Notes: a model not told the origin generated them from the letters alone. Shown: positions 44,226 through 55,385, numbered from the stretch's first letter. The stretch: 56,843 nt of DNA from an uncultured Bacteroidota bacterium (GCA_903881665.1 CAIRUC010000058.1:1-56843), one strand, 5' to 3'. Numbers and translations are program-made.

Positions 44226-44780
44226 TTATTTTTTAGAGGCTGACTTACCAGCTTTGCGGCGTAATGTCTCACCAACGAACTTAATACCTTTACCTTTGTA
44301 TGGCTCAGGAGTACGAAGTGATCTAATTTTAGCTGCAACCTGTCCTAATAATTGCTTATCATGACTCTCTAAGGTAATGATTGGGTTTTGACCTTTATCC
44401 TGACGTGTTGCTATTTTAATCTCTTCAGGCAATTCGAACACTACATGGTGAGAATAACCTAAGACCAAGTCGAGGGTATTACCTTGATTTGTGGCACGGT
44501 AACCAACACCTACTAATTCTTGTTCGATTTTGTATCCTGTAGATACGCCGATAATCATATTATTGATTAATGCGCGGTATAAACCATGCATTGCACGATG
44601 ACGTTTCTGCTCAGTTGCACGAGTCAAAACAATCTCTGATCCATCAACATTAACATTGATTCCATCGTCGATTTTCTGGAATAAGGTACCTTTTGGTCCT
44701 TTAACGGATACTTCAGTGCCATTTACACTTACTTGTACTCCTCCGGGTATCTGAATGGGTAGTTTTCCTACGCGTGACAT
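44226..44780 (-). CDS. rplF: 50S ribosomal protein uL6
   Basis: 184 residues; two homologous uL6 domains; MSRVGKLPIQIPGGV and the end PEPYKGKGIKFVGETLRRKAGKSA are typical. Located near the factor-binding site. Follows rpsH (21 bp). Confidence 0.96.
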   Translation of the reverse strand: MSRVGKLPIQIPGGVQVSVNGTEVSVKGPKGTLFQKIDDGINVNVDGSEIVLTRATEQKRHRAMHGLYRALINNMIIGVSTGYKIEQELVGVGYRATNQGNTLDLVLGYSHHVVFELPEEIKIATRQDKGQNPIITLESHDKQLLGQVAAKIRSLRTPEPYKGKGIKFVGETLRRKAGKSASKK

Positions 44781-44801
44781 GTTATTTGTCTGAATTTAAT
44801 A

Positions 44802-45203
44802 TTAAGAAACATAGCAGATTACTTCTCCGCCTACATGAAGTTGACGAGCCTCTTTATCGGTCATTAAACCACGAGAGGTAGAAACAATGGCTATTCCAAG
44901 ACCATTTATTACTCTTGGAAGCTTTTCTGCATTTACATATTTACGAAGACCAGGCTTACTAACACGACGAATCGTATTAATGGCAGGAAGCTTTGTAACT
45001 GGATTATACTTTAAAGCAATTTTTATTAAGCCTTGCTTATTTTCTGATTCTTCGAACTTATAATTCGAAATAAAACCTTTGTCATAGAGAATTTTGGTCA
45101 TTTCCTTCTTCATATTTGAAGCAGGCACCTCTACAACACGGTGATTGGCCTTAGCCGCGTTGCGGATTCTTGTAAGGTAATCAGCGATAGGATCTGTATA
45201 CAT
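44802..45203 (-). CDS. rpsH: 30S ribosomal protein uS8
   Basis: 133 residues; [16 protein letters not shown] start and [26 protein letters not shown] end are uS8. In E. coli uS8 represses translation of the spc operon at rplE; the equivalent site here would be near 46.1 kb, not clearly visible. 49 bp after rpsN. Confidence 0.96.
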   Translation of the reverse strand: MYTDPIADYLTRIRNAAKANHRVVEVPASNMKKEMTKILYDKGFISNYKFEESENKQGLIKIALKYNPVTKLPAINTIRRVSKPGLRKYVNAEKLPRVINGLGIAIVSTSRGLMTDKEARQLHVGGEVICYVS

Positions 45204-45252
45204 GGATTGTTAATTCAACGGGATTGTAATTAAGTTGATTTCCTTAGGTTTA

Positions 45253-45522
45253 TTACCAGCTAGCTTTAGTTATGCCGGCAATTTTACCTTCAAGTGCAAG
45301 TTTTCTAAACATTACCCTTGAAATTCCGAACTGACGCATATATCCGCGAGGACGTCCGGTTAATTTACAACGATTGCGAACTCTAGAAGGGCTAGCATTT
45401 CTTGGAAGCTTTTGTAAAGCCTCATAGTCTCCTGCTTCTTTTAATTCTTTACGCTTCTCAGCATATTTTTCAACCGCGCGGATGCGTTTCAATTCACGCG
45501 CTTTGATCGATTCTTTTGACAT
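45253..45522 (-). CDS. rpsN: 30S ribosomal protein uS14
   Basis: 89 residues from the ATG at 45522; the frame stays open 39 nt further upstream but there it overlaps rplE, so I use the [23 protein letters not shown] then [28 protein letters not shown] define uS14. The zinc-binding Cys set (CxxC...CxxC) is absent, i.e. the C-minus form of about 89 residues. Confidence 0.93.
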   Translation of the reverse strand: MSKESIKARELKRIRAVEKYAEKRKELKEAGDYEALQKLPRNASPSRVRNRCKLTGRPRGYMRQFGISRVMFRKLALEGKIAGITKASW

Positions 45523-45529
45523 CGTTCGA

Positions 45530-46087
45530 TTATTTAATCTGATTCTTGAAAGGAATACCAAATTCTTTTAACAGCTCCATAGCTTCATTATCTTTTGTAG
45601 CGGTAGTTACGAAAGTAATGTCCATACCCTGAATTTTATTCACCTTATCGATGTCGATTTCTGGGAAGATAATTTGCTCGGTTACTCCTAATGTGTAATT
45701 ACCACGGCCATCAAAACCTTTATCGTTAACCCCACGAAAATCGCGAATACGAGGCAAAGAAACAGCTATCAATCGATCAAGGAACTCATACATTCTGTCG
45801 CCACGAAGTGTTACTCGAACACCAATGGGAACTCCTGCACGCAACTTGAAGTTAGAGATATCTTTACGTGATTTAGTAGAGACAGCTTTTTGTCCTGTGA
45901 TGGTAGTCATCTCAGATATACCTGACTCTATTAATTTTTTATCTGCAACAGCATCTCCTAATCCCTGATTTAAACAGATTTTAGTTAGACGGGGCACTTG
46001 CATACTACTTTTATACTGGAATTTCTCCTGTAATGCCTTTACAATATCATTACGATATTTACCTTTTAAACGTGGTTCGTAGCTCAT
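45530..46087 (-). CDS. rplE: 50S ribosomal protein uL5
   Basis: 185 residues; [47 protein letters not shown] (in parts) and the C-terminal [22 protein letters not shown]. Binds 5S rRNA. Its ATG overlaps the rplX stop (ATGA) and is preceded by GGAGG with a 10-nt spacer. Confidence 0.96.
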   Translation of the reverse strand: MSYEPRLKGKYRNDIVKALQEKFQYKSSMQVPRLTKICLNQGLGDAVADKKLIESGISEMTTITGQKAVSTKSRKDISNFKLRAGVPIGVRVTLRGDRMYEFLDRLIAVSLPRIRDFRGVNDKGFDGRGNYTLGVTEQIIFPEIDIDKVNKIQGMDITFVTTATKDNEAMELLKEFGIPFKNQIK

Positions 46088-46425
46088 GACTTGATAACCT
46101 CCCCAGATTTTTTAGCGATACGTACTAATTTTCCATCAACCAATATACGGCCGATTCTTGTTCCTTTTCCTGATTTAGGATCAATCACTTGAAGATTGGA
46201 AATATTAATAGGTGCTTCTTGTTTTATAATTCCGCCCTGCGTATTCTGAGCGTTTGGTCTCGTATGTTTAGAAACCATGTTCACCTTTTCAACGATCGCG
46301 GTACGATTTAAAGGTAACACCTCTAATACCTTACCTTGCTGACCTTTTGAGTTTCCGGCGAGTACCTTCACCTGATCGCCTTTGCGAATGTGAAGTTTTG
46401 GTTGTTTATTATATTTACGTTCCAT
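46084..46425 (-). CDS. rplX: 50S ribosomal protein uL24
   Basis: 113 residues; KOW motif [21 protein letters not shown] (about 13-33) and [17 protein letters not shown]. First protein to bind 23S rRNA. It starts 2 nt after the rplN stop and has GGAGG 10 nt before its ATG; it overlaps rplE by 4 nt. Confidence 0.96.
   Translation of the reverse strand: MERKYNKQPKLHIRKGDQVKVLAGNSKGQQGKVLEVLPLNRTAIVEKVNMVSKHTRPNAQNTQGGIIKQEAPINISNLQVIDPKSGKGTRIGRILVDGKLVRIAKKSGEVIKS
46098..46102 (-). promoter_or_regulatory. Shine-Dalgarno site for rplE
   Basis: GGAGG (minus strand) within the last codons of rplX, 10 nt before the rplE ATG at 46087; followed by TTATC. Confidence 0.65.
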
Positions 46426-46427
46426 TT

Positions 46428-46796
46428 CTAGATCACCTCCGGTGCTAATGATACAATCTTCATAAATTGTTTTTCACGTAATTCGCGAGCTACGGGTCCA
46501 AAGATACGGGTACCACGCATTTCATCTTGATTATTAAGCAGTACAACTGCATTATCATCAAAGCGAATATAAGATCCGTCGTTACGGCGTACTTCTTTGG
46601 CAACGCGAACCACTACTGCTTTGGAAACTGTTCCTTTTTTCACATTCCCACTAGGAATTGCGCTTTTAATAGAAACAACTATTTTATCTCCAAGCGATGC
46701 ATAGCGCTTCGCTGTTCCGCCCAGCACACGGATACATAGTACCTCTTTGGCACCACTATTATCGGCTACTATGAGCCTTGACTCTTGCTGTATCAT
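46428..46796 (-). CDS. rplN: 50S ribosomal protein uL14
   Basis: 122 residues; [27 protein letters not shown] and the end [23 protein letters not shown] are uL14. It is the binding partner of RsfS (4.5 kb in this window) and contacts the 30S subunit. A hairpin lies in the 63-bp gap after rpsQ (46823-46850). Confidence 0.96.
   Translation of the reverse strand: MIQQESRLIVADNSGAKEVLCIRVLGGTAKRYASLGDKIVVSIKSAIPSGNVKKGTVSKAVVVRVAKEVRRNDGSYIRFDDNAVVLLNNQDEMRGTRIFGPVARELREKQFMKIVSLAPEVI
46431..46440 (-). promoter_or_regulatory. extended Shine-Dalgarno site for rplX
   Basis: GGAGGTGATC on the minus strand is the full complement of the usual 16S 3' end; GGAGG is 10 nt before the rplX ATG at 46425. 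It is encoded by the conserved last codons of rplN. Confidence 0.7.
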
Positions 46797-46822
46797 ATTC
46801 TCAGTCCGTTATCAGGTTGTAT

Positions 46823-46850
46823 GGCTGTCAATAAATTAAACGCGACAGCC
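46823..46850 (-). promoter_or_regulatory. hairpin ahead of rplN
   Basis: GGCTGTC (46823-46829) and GACAGCC (46844-46850) pair perfectly with a 14-nt loop, in the gap between rpsQ and rplN. It could attenuate transcription or regulate translation; no U tract follows. Confidence 0.45.
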
Positions 46851-46859
46851 GGATACAGA

Positions 46860-47123
46860 TTATTTGGCTTTTTCTATAATTTCGACCATTCTCCAGCGTT
46901 TCAGCTTGCTCATTGGTCTTGTTTCCATAATACGCACGGTGTCTCCAACTCCGCACTCATTTTTATCATCATGAGCCATAAATTTCTTGGTCTTTTTGAT
47001 GAATTTTCCGTACTTAGGATGTTTTTCACGTCTCTCTACTGACACTACAATAGATTTATCCATTTTCGTGCTTGTAACGACACCTATACGTTCCTTACGA
47101 AGCGCTCTTTCTTCCATAATCAT
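46860..47123 (-). CDS. rpsQ: 30S ribosomal protein uS17
   Basis: 87 residues; [45 protein letters not shown] (in parts) is uS17. The first ATG shares its A with the rpmC stop (TAATG); a second ATG two codons later is an alternative. 63 bp to rplN. Confidence 0.94.
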   Translation of the reverse strand: MIMEERALRKERIGVVTSTKMDKSIVVSVERREKHPKYGKFIKKTKKFMAHDDKNECGVGDTVRIMETRPMSKLKRWRMVEIIEKAK

Positions 47124-47329
47124 TATTGGGCAGCTTGTTGTTGGGTCAATCTTTTACGAAGCTCAGTTTCTAAGCGAGCCACTACACGACGTGCGGCACG
47201 AAGCTTCATTGGGTTTTCAATCGGGGAAACAGCGTGGGCCATTTTCAATTTAACATATCCGGCACGCTCATCCTTGATTTTATCTCGGATTTCGTCTGTA
47301 GTCAGGTCTTTTACGATGTCCTGTTTCAT
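47123..47329 (-). CDS. rpmC: 50S ribosomal protein uL29
   Basis: 68 residues; [21 protein letters not shown] and MRLRAARR-like [22 protein letters not shown] at the end identify uL29, next to the exit tunnel. Follows rplP by 20 bp; overlaps rpsQ by one base. Confidence 0.95.
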   Translation of the reverse strand: MKQDIVKDLTTDEIRDKIKDERAGYVKLKMAHAVSPIENPMKLRAARRVVARLETELRKRLTQQQAAQ

Positions 47330-47349
47330 GGCGATGTTGTTCTTTTTAA

Positions 47350-47769
47350 TTATGCTTGATAGTCAGGACGAACTACGAATTTTGTAGTAACCGGCAGTTT
47401 TTGAGCTGCAAGTCGGAGGGCTTCCTTCGCCACATCCATAGGAACACCTTCAGCTTCGAAGATTACAGTTCCAGGTTTCACAGTTGCTACCCAATATTCC
47501 GGAGCTCCTTTACCCTTACCCATACGTACTTCTAATGGCTTACGTGTTATTGGTTTATCAGGAAAAATTCTGATCCAAATTTGACCTTCACGCTTCATAT
47601 AACGGGTTACCGCTACACGAGCTGCTTCTATCTGGCGGGATGTAATCCAACAAGTTTCGAGCGATTTGATTCCAAAGGAACCGAAGGCTAATGAAGTACC
47701 GCGCGTGGCAGTTCCACTAGGAACCATTTTGTGCTGCTTACGGAACTTTGTCTTTTTCGGCTGTAACAT
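47350..47769 (-). CDS. rplP: 50S ribosomal protein uL16
   Basis: 139 residues; [63 protein letters not shown] (in parts). Lies near the A site. 73 bp after rpsC. Confidence 0.96.
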   Translation of the reverse strand: MLQPKKTKFRKQHKMVPSGTATRGTSLAFGSFGIKSLETCWITSRQIEAARVAVTRYMKREGQIWIRIFPDKPITRKPLEVRMGKGKGAPEYWVATVKPGTVIFEAEGVPMDVAKEALRLAAQKLPVTTKFVVRPDYQA

Positions 47770-47842
47770 GACTCTTTTGAGCTATATAATCTTCAGCTAA
47801 AGCTGTTCTGGTTAATAATAATTGTTAATTGGGTACTAATAA

Positions 47843-48628
47843 TTAGTCTTTGTTACCGCGATTACTTGGTCCACGTCCACCGCGTCCACCTTTACGGTCT
47901 CCACGATCTCCACGCCCGCCACGATCATCACGACCTTCTCTTCCTTTCGGTGCGTTTCCGCCTGCACTTGCATTTGAACCTACGTTAGGAGAAAGATCTC
48001 TCTTACCATAAACTTCACCTTTACAAATCCAAACTTTCACTCCGATGATACCATAAGTTGTATGTGCTTCAGAAACAGCATAATCGATATCAGCTCGGAA
48101 GGTATGAAGAGGTACACGACCGTCTTTGTATTGTTCCGACCTTGCCATCTCAGCACCGCCTAAACGACCAGAACAAACTATTTTAATTCCATCTGCACCA
48201 ACTCTCATCGTTGAAGCAACTGATTGCTTCATTGCACGACGGAAAGAAATACGAGCTTCTAACTGACGAGCGATTCCGTCTGCTACTAATTGAGCATCCA
48301 TTTCAGGTCGCTTAATTTCGAAGATATTTATCTGTACATCTTTACGCGTCAGTTTCTTTATCTCTTCTTTAAGCTTATCAACCTCAGAACCGCCTTTTCC
48401 GATAACAATACCCGGACGAGCAGTATGAATAGTTACTGTAATTAATTTCAATGTACGTTCAATTACGATACGAGATACTCCTCCTTTCGCAAGACGCGCT
48501 AGTAAATATTTTCGGATTTTTTCGTCTTCTACAAGTTTGTCAGCATAATTTTTGCCTCCGTACCAGTTTGAATCCCATCCACGTATAATCCCTAAACGAT
48601 TACCAATCGGGTGTGCTTTTTGTCCCAT
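47843..48628 (-). CDS. rpsC: 30S ribosomal protein uS3 with Arg/Gly-rich tail
   Basis: 261 residues; KH domain ([22 protein letters not shown]) and the C-terminal S3 domain ([30 protein letters not shown]) are normal. The last ~35 residues, from about position 225, form an Arg/Gly/Asp repeat ([18 protein letters not shown]), longer than in E. coli. It lines the mRNA entry channel. 6 bp after rplV. Confidence 0.96.
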   Translation of the reverse strand: MGQKAHPIGNRLGIIRGWDSNWYGGKNYADKLVEDEKIRKYLLARLAKGGVSRIVIERTLKLITVTIHTARPGIVIGKGGSEVDKLKEEIKKLTRKDVQINIFEIKRPEMDAQLVADGIARQLEARISFRRAMKQSVASTMRVGADGIKIVCSGRLGGAEMARSEQYKDGRVPLHTFRADIDYAVSEAHTTYGIIGVKVWICKGEVYGKRDLSPNVGSNASAGGNAPKGREGRDDRGGRGDRGDRKGGRGGRGPSNRGNKD

Positions 48629-48634
48629 TACTCG

Positions 48635-49063
48635 TTATGCTGTAGTTTCGGTTGATTCTTTTTTTCCAATTTTCTTAGTATCAACTAAGATTGTAATATG
48701 GTTCGAACGTTTACGAATTCTGTATCCGCGTCCTTGAGGTGCGGGGCGAAGACGTTTTAACATTCTACCGCTATCAACATTGATTTCACTAACAATCAAT
48801 TCCTGATCTTCGATTCGTTTACCTTCATTTTTAGCTTGCCAATTAGCAAGTGCAGAAAGAAGTAGTTTTTCTAAGCGACCAGCTGCTTCTTTCGTACTGA
48901 AACGAAGCATAGCTAGGGCATGATCAACTCGTTTACCACGAATCATATCTACTACAAGTCGCATTTTACGCGGTGATGTAGGGCAGTTGTTAAGTTTAGC
49001 AAAAGCTACCTCTTTTTGAGCAGCTTTGCGAGCATCTGCTGCGTTACGTTTTCTAGCTCCCAT
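48635..49063 (-). CDS. rplV: 50S ribosomal protein uL22
   Basis: 142 residues; [32 protein letters not shown] and the loop with [19 protein letters not shown] (exit tunnel). N-terminal ~25 residues are an extension. 2 bp after rpsS. Confidence 0.96.
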   Translation of the reverse strand: MGARKRNAADARKAAQKEVAFAKLNNCPTSPRKMRLVVDMIRGKRVDHALAMLRFSTKEAAGRLEKLLLSALANWQAKNEGKRIEDQELIVSEINVDSGRMLKRLRPAPQGRGYRIRKRSNHITILVDTKKIGKKESTETTA

Positions 49064-49065
49064 GA

Positions 49066-49344
49066 TTACTTCTTACCTTTATCTTTACTTCCGGAATGTC
49101 CTCTAAAATTTCTAGTAGGGGCGAATTCACCTAATTTATGTCCTACCATATTTTCAGTTACATAAACAGGAATAAACTTATTTCCATTATGCACAGCAAA
49201 TGTGTGGTTTACAAACTCTGGAGAAATCATTGACCGGCGAGACCAGGTCTTGATCACTGTTTTCTTTTGACTATCGTTCATCGCGAGCACTTTCTGCTCG
49301 AGCTTGTAATCGATGTACGGTCCTTTTTTAAGCGAACGGCTCAT
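49066..49344 (-). CDS. rpsS: 30S ribosomal protein uS19
   Basis: 92 residues; [19 protein letters not shown] and [18 protein letters not shown] are uS19. Contacts 16S rRNA head. 29 bp after rplB. Confidence 0.96.
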   Translation of the reverse strand: MSRSLKKGPYIDYKLEQKVLAMNDSQKKTVIKTWSRRSMISPEFVNHTFAVHNGNKFIPVYVTENMVGHKLGEFAPTRNFRGHSGSKDKGKK

Positions 49345-49373
49345 GTGTATTGATCTTGGTGATCTTTAATCAA

Positions 49374-50198
49374 TTATTTCTTACGACGTTCAATGATATA
49401 CTTATCCGTCGGGTTACTCTTTTTACGTGTTTTGAATCCTTTAGCAAGAAGTCCTTTACGTGAACGAGGATGTCCCCCTGATGCACGTCCTTCACCTCCA
49501 CCCATAGGGTGATCAACTGGATTCATAGCTACACCTCGTACGCGCGGACGTCTTCCTTTCCAACGACTACGTCCCGCTTTACCACTACTTACCTTATTAT
49601 GATCTGAATTGGATACAGTTCCTATAGAAGCCATGCAGGTAACCAAAATCATTCTGGTTTCGCCTGAAGGCATTTTAATAGTTGCATATCTTCCATCACG
49701 TGCCGCCAATTGAGCATAAGAACCAGCACTACGTGCAATCTTAGCTCCCTGACCGGGACGCATTTCAATATTATGTATTAATGTTCCTAAAGGAATACTT
49801 TTCAGTTGCATAGCACCTCCGATTTCCGGTGCGGCATTAGCTCCTGACATTACATCTTGTCCAACTTTTAAACCGTTTGGAGCAATGATGTATCTTTTTT
49901 CTCCATCTGCATAGTTAATTAATGCGATAAAAGAAGTACGGTTTGGATCGTACTCAATCGACATTACCTTTCCAGGGATATTTTCTTTGTCACGTTTAAA
50001 ATCGACAATACGATATGCTTTTTTATGACCACCACCAATATAACGCATAGTCATTTTACCACTATGGTTACGTCCACCACTACGTTTAATCGAAACGACT
50101 AGTGACTTCTCTGGTTGATTTGTAGTAATTTCCGCGTAGTCATTACTTACTTTGTGACGTTGACCAGGGGTCATTGGTCTAAGTTTTCTTGTTCCCAT
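49374..50198 (-). CDS. rplB: 50S ribosomal protein uL2
   Basis: 274 residues; [32 protein letters not shown] (in parts) holds the catalytic-centre His near residue 229 (VDHPMGGG). Essential for peptidyl transfer. 17 bp after rplW. Confidence 0.97.
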   Translation of the reverse strand: MGTRKLRPMTPGQRHKVSNDYAEITTNQPEKSLVVSIKRSGGRNHSGKMTMRYIGGGHKKAYRIVDFKRDKENIPGKVMSIEYDPNRTSFIALINYADGEKRYIIAPNGLKVGQDVMSGANAAPEIGGAMQLKSIPLGTLIHNIEMRPGQGAKIARSAGSYAQLAARDGRYATIKMPSGETRMILVTCMASIGTVSNSDHNKVSSGKAGRSRWKGRRPRVRGVAMNPVDHPMGGGEGRASGGHPRSRKGLLAKGFKTRKKSNPTDKYIIERRKK

Positions 50199-50215
50199 TG
50201 CTCTTATTCTCTCAA

Positions 50216-50506
50216 TTAAATGTTACTAAAGAAGTCAATGATTTCACCTTGCTTCAAGGTTACAATAGCTTTCTTATAATTCGGTTTAGCTCCGGAAACA
50301 ACTCCCGTTTTAGTTTGACGAGATTTAGATTTCCCACGGAACACCATTGTATTCACAGATTCAACATTCACACCGTACATAGACTCAACTGCTAATTTGA
50401 TGTCAATCTTATTAGCGCGTTTGTCTACAATAAAGCCGTAGCGAGGCTGTTTTTCCGTAATCCGGTTCATCTTTTCCGTAACGACCGGCTTCTTCAGAAT
50501 TTCCAT
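50216..50506 (-). CDS. rplW: 50S ribosomal protein uL23
   Basis: 96 residues; [46 protein letters not shown] (in parts). Binding site for trigger factor and SRP. Preceded by a 92-bp gap after rplD, larger than most in the cluster. Confidence 0.95.
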   Translation of the reverse strand: MEILKKPVVTEKMNRITEKQPRYGFIVDKRANKIDIKLAVESMYGVNVESVNTMVFRGKSKSRQTKTGVVSGAKPNYKKAIVTLKQGEIIDFFSNI

Positions 50507-50598
50507 TTTTATTCTTCTCTTGGTTTATCGTGCCAGAGCACTTAGTTATTAAACTTTCAAATGACTTAACGTACCTTATTATTAAGTCAAAACGTGAT

Positions 50599-51228
50599 TT
50601 ACTTGAGCAATGTACTTTCGATTACTGATAGTGAACCTTCTGTTACTATCAGGTTCTGAGCATGCAGAATATCGTAAGTATTTAAATCCGAAGCGGTTAC
50701 AACTTTATTGCGCTCCAAATTTCGGGACGACAAATATACGTTTTTATTTGATTGCGCGACAACAATTAATGTTTTTTTATTGGATAAATTTAAATTATTT
50801 ACCAAATCAATCATTTGTTTTGTTTTTGGAGCAGCAAAATCAAGGTCCTCAAGCACTGTAATTCCATTAGCCTGAGCTTTATACGCTAAAGCCGACTTAC
50901 GTGCAAGTCTTTTTAATTTTTTATTCAAGCTGAAGGAATAATCTCTCGGACGTGGTCCGAATATACGTCCTCCACCTACAAATAAAGGTGATTTCATTGA
51001 ACCCGCGCGGGCTCCACCAGTACCTTTTTGACGTTTTAGCTTCTTGGTTGTACCAGAAACTTCATTACGCTCTTTAGATTTATGCGTACCTTGACGTTGA
51101 TTCGCATGATATTGTTTTACGTCAAGATAAATCGCATGATCATTGGGCTCGATGCCAAAGATCTGATCGTTAAGAAGAACCTTACGGCCTGTCTCTTTAC
51201 CGGATATGTTATATACAGCTAATTCCAT
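50599..51228 (-). CDS. rplD: 50S ribosomal protein uL4
   Basis: 209 residues; [30 protein letters not shown] and [15 protein letters not shown] are uL4, with the loop extending into the exit tunnel. In E. coli uL4 represses the S10 operon; a matching leader was not located. 2 bp after rplC. Confidence 0.96.
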   Translation of the reverse strand: MELAVYNISGKETGRKVLLNDQIFGIEPNDHAIYLDVKQYHANQRQGTHKSKERNEVSGTTKKLKRQKGTGGARAGSMKSPLFVGGGRIFGPRPRDYSFSLNKKLKRLARKSALAYKAQANGITVLEDLDFAAPKTKQMIDLVNNLNLSNKKTLIVVAQSNKNVYLSSRNLERNKVVTASDLNTYDILHAQNLIVTEGSLSVIESTLLK

Positions 51229-51230
51229 GA

Positions 51231-51848
51231 TTATTTCAACACCGTTACAATTGAACCTTTATGACCTGGGATTGCTCCTTTAATGAACAATAAATTTTGT
51301 TCAGGAAGCACCTTTACTATTTGTAAATTCTGAAGTTTAACGCGAACATTACCTAAGTGTCCGGCCATTCTCATACCTTTCATTACTCGAGAAGGCCATG
51401 ATGACGCACCTAACGAACCTGGGGCTCTTTGACGATCATGTTGACCGTGCGTTGCACCACCTACTCCACCAAAATTATGACGCTTAACTACTCCTTGAAA
51501 ACCTTTTCCTTTAGAAGTACCTACTACTTCGCAAAAATCGCCTTCCTGGAAAATTTCACAGTTAACAATATCACCGAGATTAAATTCTTGGTCAAAACCA
51601 TCGAATTCAATAAGCTTACGCTTAGGCGTTGTGTTTGCTTTTTTAAAATGGCCCTGCATTGGAGCAGGCGTATTTTTTTCTTTTTTCTCACCAAAGGCGA
51701 GTTGGATTGCTGAATAGCCGTCCGTACTAACTGTTTTAACCTGTGTTACAACACATGGTCCGGCTTCCACTACGGTGCATGGGATATTTCTTCCCTCTGC
51801 ATCGAATATGCTAGTCATGCCGACTTTCTTTCCGATGATACCTGCCAT
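51231..51848 (-). CDS. rplC: 50S ribosomal protein uL3
   Basis: 205 residues; [39 protein letters not shown] and [52 protein letters not shown] (in parts). Preceded by a 113-bp gap after rpsJ containing a small hairpin (ACGATC-TATT-GATCGT, 51900-51915). Confidence 0.96.
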   Translation of the reverse strand: MAGIIGKKVGMTSIFDAEGRNIPCTVVEAGPCVVTQVKTVSTDGYSAIQLAFGEKKEKNTPAPMQGHFKKANTTPKRKLIEFDGFDQEFNLGDIVNCEIFQEGDFCEVVGTSKGKGFQGVVKRHNFGGVGGATHGQHDRQRAPGSLGASSWPSRVMKGMRMAGHLGNVRVKLQNLQIVKVLPEQNLLFIKGAIPGHKGSIVTVLK

Positions 51849-51961
51849 CTTAACTATTATTAGTTGTTTTGGTCTTAATATTTATTAATATATTCCTATA
51901 CGATCTATTGATCGTGATCGGTTGTAATGAATTCTTTTAAAGAACGTACTCTTAGAGATAA

Positions 51962-52267
51962 CTAAACTTTGATCTCTACTTCTACACCACTAGGCAACTC
52001 CAATTTCATTAGAGCATCTACTGTTTTAGCTGTTGAGCTATAGATATCCAATAATCGCTTATAGCTGCATAATTGAAACTGCTCTCTTGCCTTTTTATTA
52101 ACGTGTGGTGAACGAAGTACCGTATAAATCTTCTTCTCGGTAGGTAAAGGAATAGGTCCATTTACTACTGCTCCCGTAGACTTTACAGTTTTTACGATTT
52201 TCTCAGCTGACTTGTCAACCAAATTGTAATCGTATGACTTTAATTTTATTCGGATTCTCTGGCTCAT
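51962..52267 (-). CDS. rpsJ: 30S ribosomal protein uS10
   Basis: 101 residues; [24 protein letters not shown] and the loop [16 protein letters not shown] are uS10, which also serves as the antitermination factor NusE. It follows fusA by 42 bp with no tuf in between. Confidence 0.97.
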   Translation of the reverse strand: MSQRIRIKLKSYDYNLVDKSAEKIVKTVKSTGAVVNGPIPLPTEKKIYTVLRSPHVNKKAREQFQLCSYKRLLDIYSSTAKTVDALMKLELPSGVEVEIKV

Positions 52268-52309
52268 ATTTAAAGAACGATATAGGGTAATATTTAGGTA
52301 GATTAGCTA

Positions 52310-54436
52310 TTAAGAGTTAGCCTTACCTTTAGCTTTTGCGATTACTTCTTCGGCAACGTTTCTTGGAGCCTCTGCATAGTGAGAGAATTCCATAGTTGAA
52401 GATGCACGTCCTGAAGTGATTGTACGTAAAACAGTTACATATCCAAACATTTCAGAAAGAGGTACTTTTGCTTTTACAACTTGAGCACCACCACGGCTAT
52501 CCATTCCTTCCATTTGTCCGCGGCGACGGTTAAGATCACCAACTACATCACCCATATTTTGTTCTGGTGTGATAACCTCTAACTTCATGATTGGCTCAAG
52601 AAGTATTGGTTTTGCCTTTGGTAATGCTTCACGGAACGCCGTTCTAGCACAAATTTCAAATGATAATGAATCAGAATCGACCGTATGGTATGAACCATCA
52701 ATTAAGCGAACTTTCATTGTTTGCATTGGGAAGCCGGCTAATACACCGTTTACCATTGCTTGACGGAATCCTTTCTCAACTGAAGGGATAAATTCACGAG
52801 GAATGTTACCGCCTGTAATTTCATTAACGAATTGTAATCCTCCGTTTTTATCAGTTGTTTCAAACGTTTCGTCAGCAGGAGATACGAAGAATTTAATATC
52901 TGCGAATTTACCACGACCACCCGTTTGCTTTTTATATACTTCACGGTGCTCTACAGTACCGTTGATTGCCTCTTTATAATTTACTTGAGGAGCTCCTTGA
53001 TTTACTTCTACTTTAAATTCGCGACGTAAACGATCAACAATAATCTCTAAGTGAAGCTCACCCATACCACTGATTACTGTTTGTCCGGTTTCATCATCAG
53101 ACTTAACACGGAATGTAGGATCTTCTTCAGCAAGTTTACCAAGAGCCACACCTAATCTATCTACATCAGCTTGAGCTTTAGGCTCAATTGCTAATCCGAT
53201 AACCGGCTCAGGGAAATTCATGGCTTCCAGTACGATAGGTGCATTTTCAGCACATAAAGTATCACCAGTTTTAATATCTTTAAACCCTACAGCTGCTCCA
53301 ATATCGCCTGCCTCAATAAAAGGAATTTGATTTTGCTTATTTGCGTGCATTTGGAAGATACGAGAGATACGCTCTTTTTGTCCTGAACGAGTGTTCAATA
53401 CGTAAGAACCTGCATCTAACTTACCTGAATAGCAACGAAAGTATGCCAAGCGACCAACATAAGGATCAGTAGCGATTTTGAAAGCTAAAGCTGTAAATGG
53501 TTCAGTTACATCAGGGCGACGTTGTACCTCTTCTTCAGTATCAGGATTAATTCCAGTAATGTGTTCCTTATCCATTGGAGATGGCATTAACTCCATTACA
53601 TAATCTAACATCGTTTGAACACCCTTGTTTTTGAAAGAAGAACCGCATAACATCGGCACCACTTTATTCGCGATACAAGCCTGACGTAATGCTGTTAATA
53701 TTTCAACTTCCGTAATAGAATTTGGATCTTCGAAATACTTCTCCATTAATTTATCATCGAACTCCGCAATAGATTCAAGAAGTTTTTCTCTCCACTCTTT
53801 TGTTTCTTCAATCATATCAGCAGGAATAGGAACTTCTTGAAAAGTCATTCCTTTATCATGCTCATTCCATACGATACCACGATTATTTATTAAGTCAACC
53901 ACCCCAGTAAAACTATCTTCAGCACCGATTGGCAACTGTAATGGTAAAGGATTTCCTCCCAAAACTTCACGCACCTGCTTAACAACATTTAAGAAGTCAG
54001 CGCCAGCACGATCCATTTTATTAACAAATCCTATACGTGTTACGTTATAATTATTTGCAAGTCTCCAATTTGTTTCAGACTGAGGCTCAACACCGTCCAC
54101 AGAAGAAAACAAGAATACTAAACCATCCAATACACGAAGTGAGCGGTTAACCTCCACCGTAAAATCTACGTGTCCTGGTGTATCAATAATATTTATTTTG
54201 TAATTATTATCACGGTAATTCCAAAAACAAGTGGTGGCCGCAGATGTGATTGTTATACCACGCTCCTGCTCCTGAACCATCCAATCCATTGTAGCTGCAC
54301 CTTCGTGCACCTCGCCAATTTTGTGATTTACTCCAGTATAATATAAAATACGCTCTGTAGTAGTTGTCTTACCGGCATCAATATGTGCTGCGATACCGAT
54401 ATTTCTAACATATCTGAGGTCTCTAACTTCCGCCAT
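52310..54436 (-). CDS. fusA: translation elongation factor G
   Basis: 708 residues: G1 [15 protein letters not shown] (17-31), G3 DTPGHVDF, G4 NKMDRAG, and C-terminal domains IV/V. GTP-dependent translocase. Located between rpsG and rpsJ, which joins the str and S10 clusters in one run. Confidence 0.97.
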   Translation of the reverse strand: MAEVRDLRYVRNIGIAAHIDAGKTTTTERILYYTGVNHKIGEVHEGAATMDWMVQEQERGITITSAATTCFWNYRDNNYKINIIDTPGHVDFTVEVNRSLRVLDGLVFLFSSVDGVEPQSETNWRLANNYNVTRIGFVNKMDRAGADFLNVVKQVREVLGGNPLPLQLPIGAEDSFTGVVDLINNRGIVWNEHDKGMTFQEVPIPADMIEETKEWREKLLESIAEFDDKLMEKYFEDPNSITEVEILTALRQACIANKVVPMLCGSSFKNKGVQTMLDYVMELMPSPMDKEHITGINPDTEEEVQRRPDVTEPFTALAFKIATDPYVGRLAYFRCYSGKLDAGSYVLNTRSGQKERISRIFQMHANKQNQIPFIEAGDIGAAVGFKDIKTGDTLCAENAPIVLEAMNFPEPVIGLAIEPKAQADVDRLGVALGKLAEEDPTFRVKSDDETGQTVISGMGELHLEIIVDRLRREFKVEVNQGAPQVNYKEAINGTVEHREVYKKQTGGRGKFADIKFFVSPADETFETTDKNGGLQFVNEITGGNIPREFIPSVEKGFRQAMVNGVLAGFPMQTMKVRLIDGSYHTVDSDSLSFEICARTAFREALPKAKPILLEPIMKLEVITPEQNMGDVVGDLNRRRGQMEGMDSRGGAQVVKAKVPLSEMFGYVTVLRTITSGRASSTMEFSHYAEAPRNVAEEVIAKAKGKANS

Positions 54437-54477
54437 TGTATTGGGAATTTCTCTATTCTTTTAAAATTACTTGTTTA

Positions 54478-54945
54478 TTATGCTCTAAAATGTGAGAATG
54501 CTTTATTAGCATCAGCCATACGATGAGTATCATCTTTCTTCTTAACAGCAGCACCTTCACCTTTTGCAGCAGCGATGATTTCTCCCGCTAATTTGTCTGC
54601 GAAGCTTTTTTCATTTCTCTTTCTTGCGTAAAGAATCATCCATTTAATACCTACAGAAATTTTTCTGTCTGGACGAACTTCTGAAGGAATCTGAAATGTA
54701 GCTCCACCCACACGACGGCTTTTTACTTCAACTGCCGGCATTACATTGTTTAGAGCTGTTCTCCAGGTCTCAAGACCGTTTTCTTTTGTACGTGACTCAA
54801 CTTTATCAAGTGCATCATAGAAAATCTGGAACCCTGTTCCTTTTTTACCTGAGTACATAAGATTGTTAACGAAACGTGTTACCAACGGATCATTGAATTT
54901 AGGATCCGGAAGCAGGATTCTTTTTTTTGGTTTTGACTTCCTCAT
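54478..54945 (-). CDS. rpsG: 30S ribosomal protein uS7
   Basis: 155 residues; [30 protein letters not shown] and [19 protein letters not shown] are uS7, head assembly starter. The end [11 protein letters not shown] is usual for the family. 32 bp after rpsL. Confidence 0.96.
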   Translation of the reverse strand: MRKSKPKKRILLPDPKFNDPLVTRFVNNLMYSGKKGTGFQIFYDALDKVESRTKENGLETWRTALNNVMPAVEVKSRRVGGATFQIPSEVRPDRKISVGIKWMILYARKRNEKSFADKLAGEIIAAAKGEGAAVKKKDDTHRMADANKAFSHFRA

Positions 54946-54977
54946 GAGAGATTATCGCTACGAATGATTTTACTTAA

Positions 54978-55385
54978 TTATTTTTTCTTCTTAGTTGTGG
55001 CAGCTGCCTGTCCTGGTTTAGGACGTTTAGTTCCATATTTCGAACGACGCTGATTACGACCGTCAACTCCGGAAGTATCCAAAGCACCACGAATGATGTG
55101 GTAACGAACTCCTGGCAAGTCTTTAACACGACCACCACGGATCATTACGATCGAGTGTTCTTGTAAGTTGTGACCTTCACCTGGAATGTAAGCTGTAACC
55201 TCGAATCCGTTTGTAAGTCGCACACGGGCAACCTTACGCATAGCCGAGTTCGGCTTCTTTGGTGTTGTTGTATAAACACGTGTGCAAACGCCTCGGCGTT
55301 GCGGACACGATGTTAAAGCTGGCGACTTACTCTTATCAATGAGTTGCTCGCGGCCTTTGCGTACTAACTGCTGTATTGTTGGCAT
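54978..55385 (-). CDS. rpsL: 30S ribosomal protein uS12
   Basis: 135 residues; [30 protein letters not shown] (Lys43/Lys44, wild-type at the streptomycin site), [12 protein letters not shown]. First gene of the minus-strand cluster. The C-terminus is a basic tail. The leader between promoter and ATG is about 60 nt and holds a CCC/GGG hairpin. Confidence 0.97.
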   Translation of the reverse strand: MPTIQQLVRKGREQLIDKSKSPALTSCPQRRGVCTRVYTTTPKKPNSAMRKVARVRLTNGFEVTAYIPGEGHNLQEHSIVMIRGGRVKDLPGVRYHIIRGALDTSGVDGRNQRRSKYGTKRPKPGQAAATTKKKK

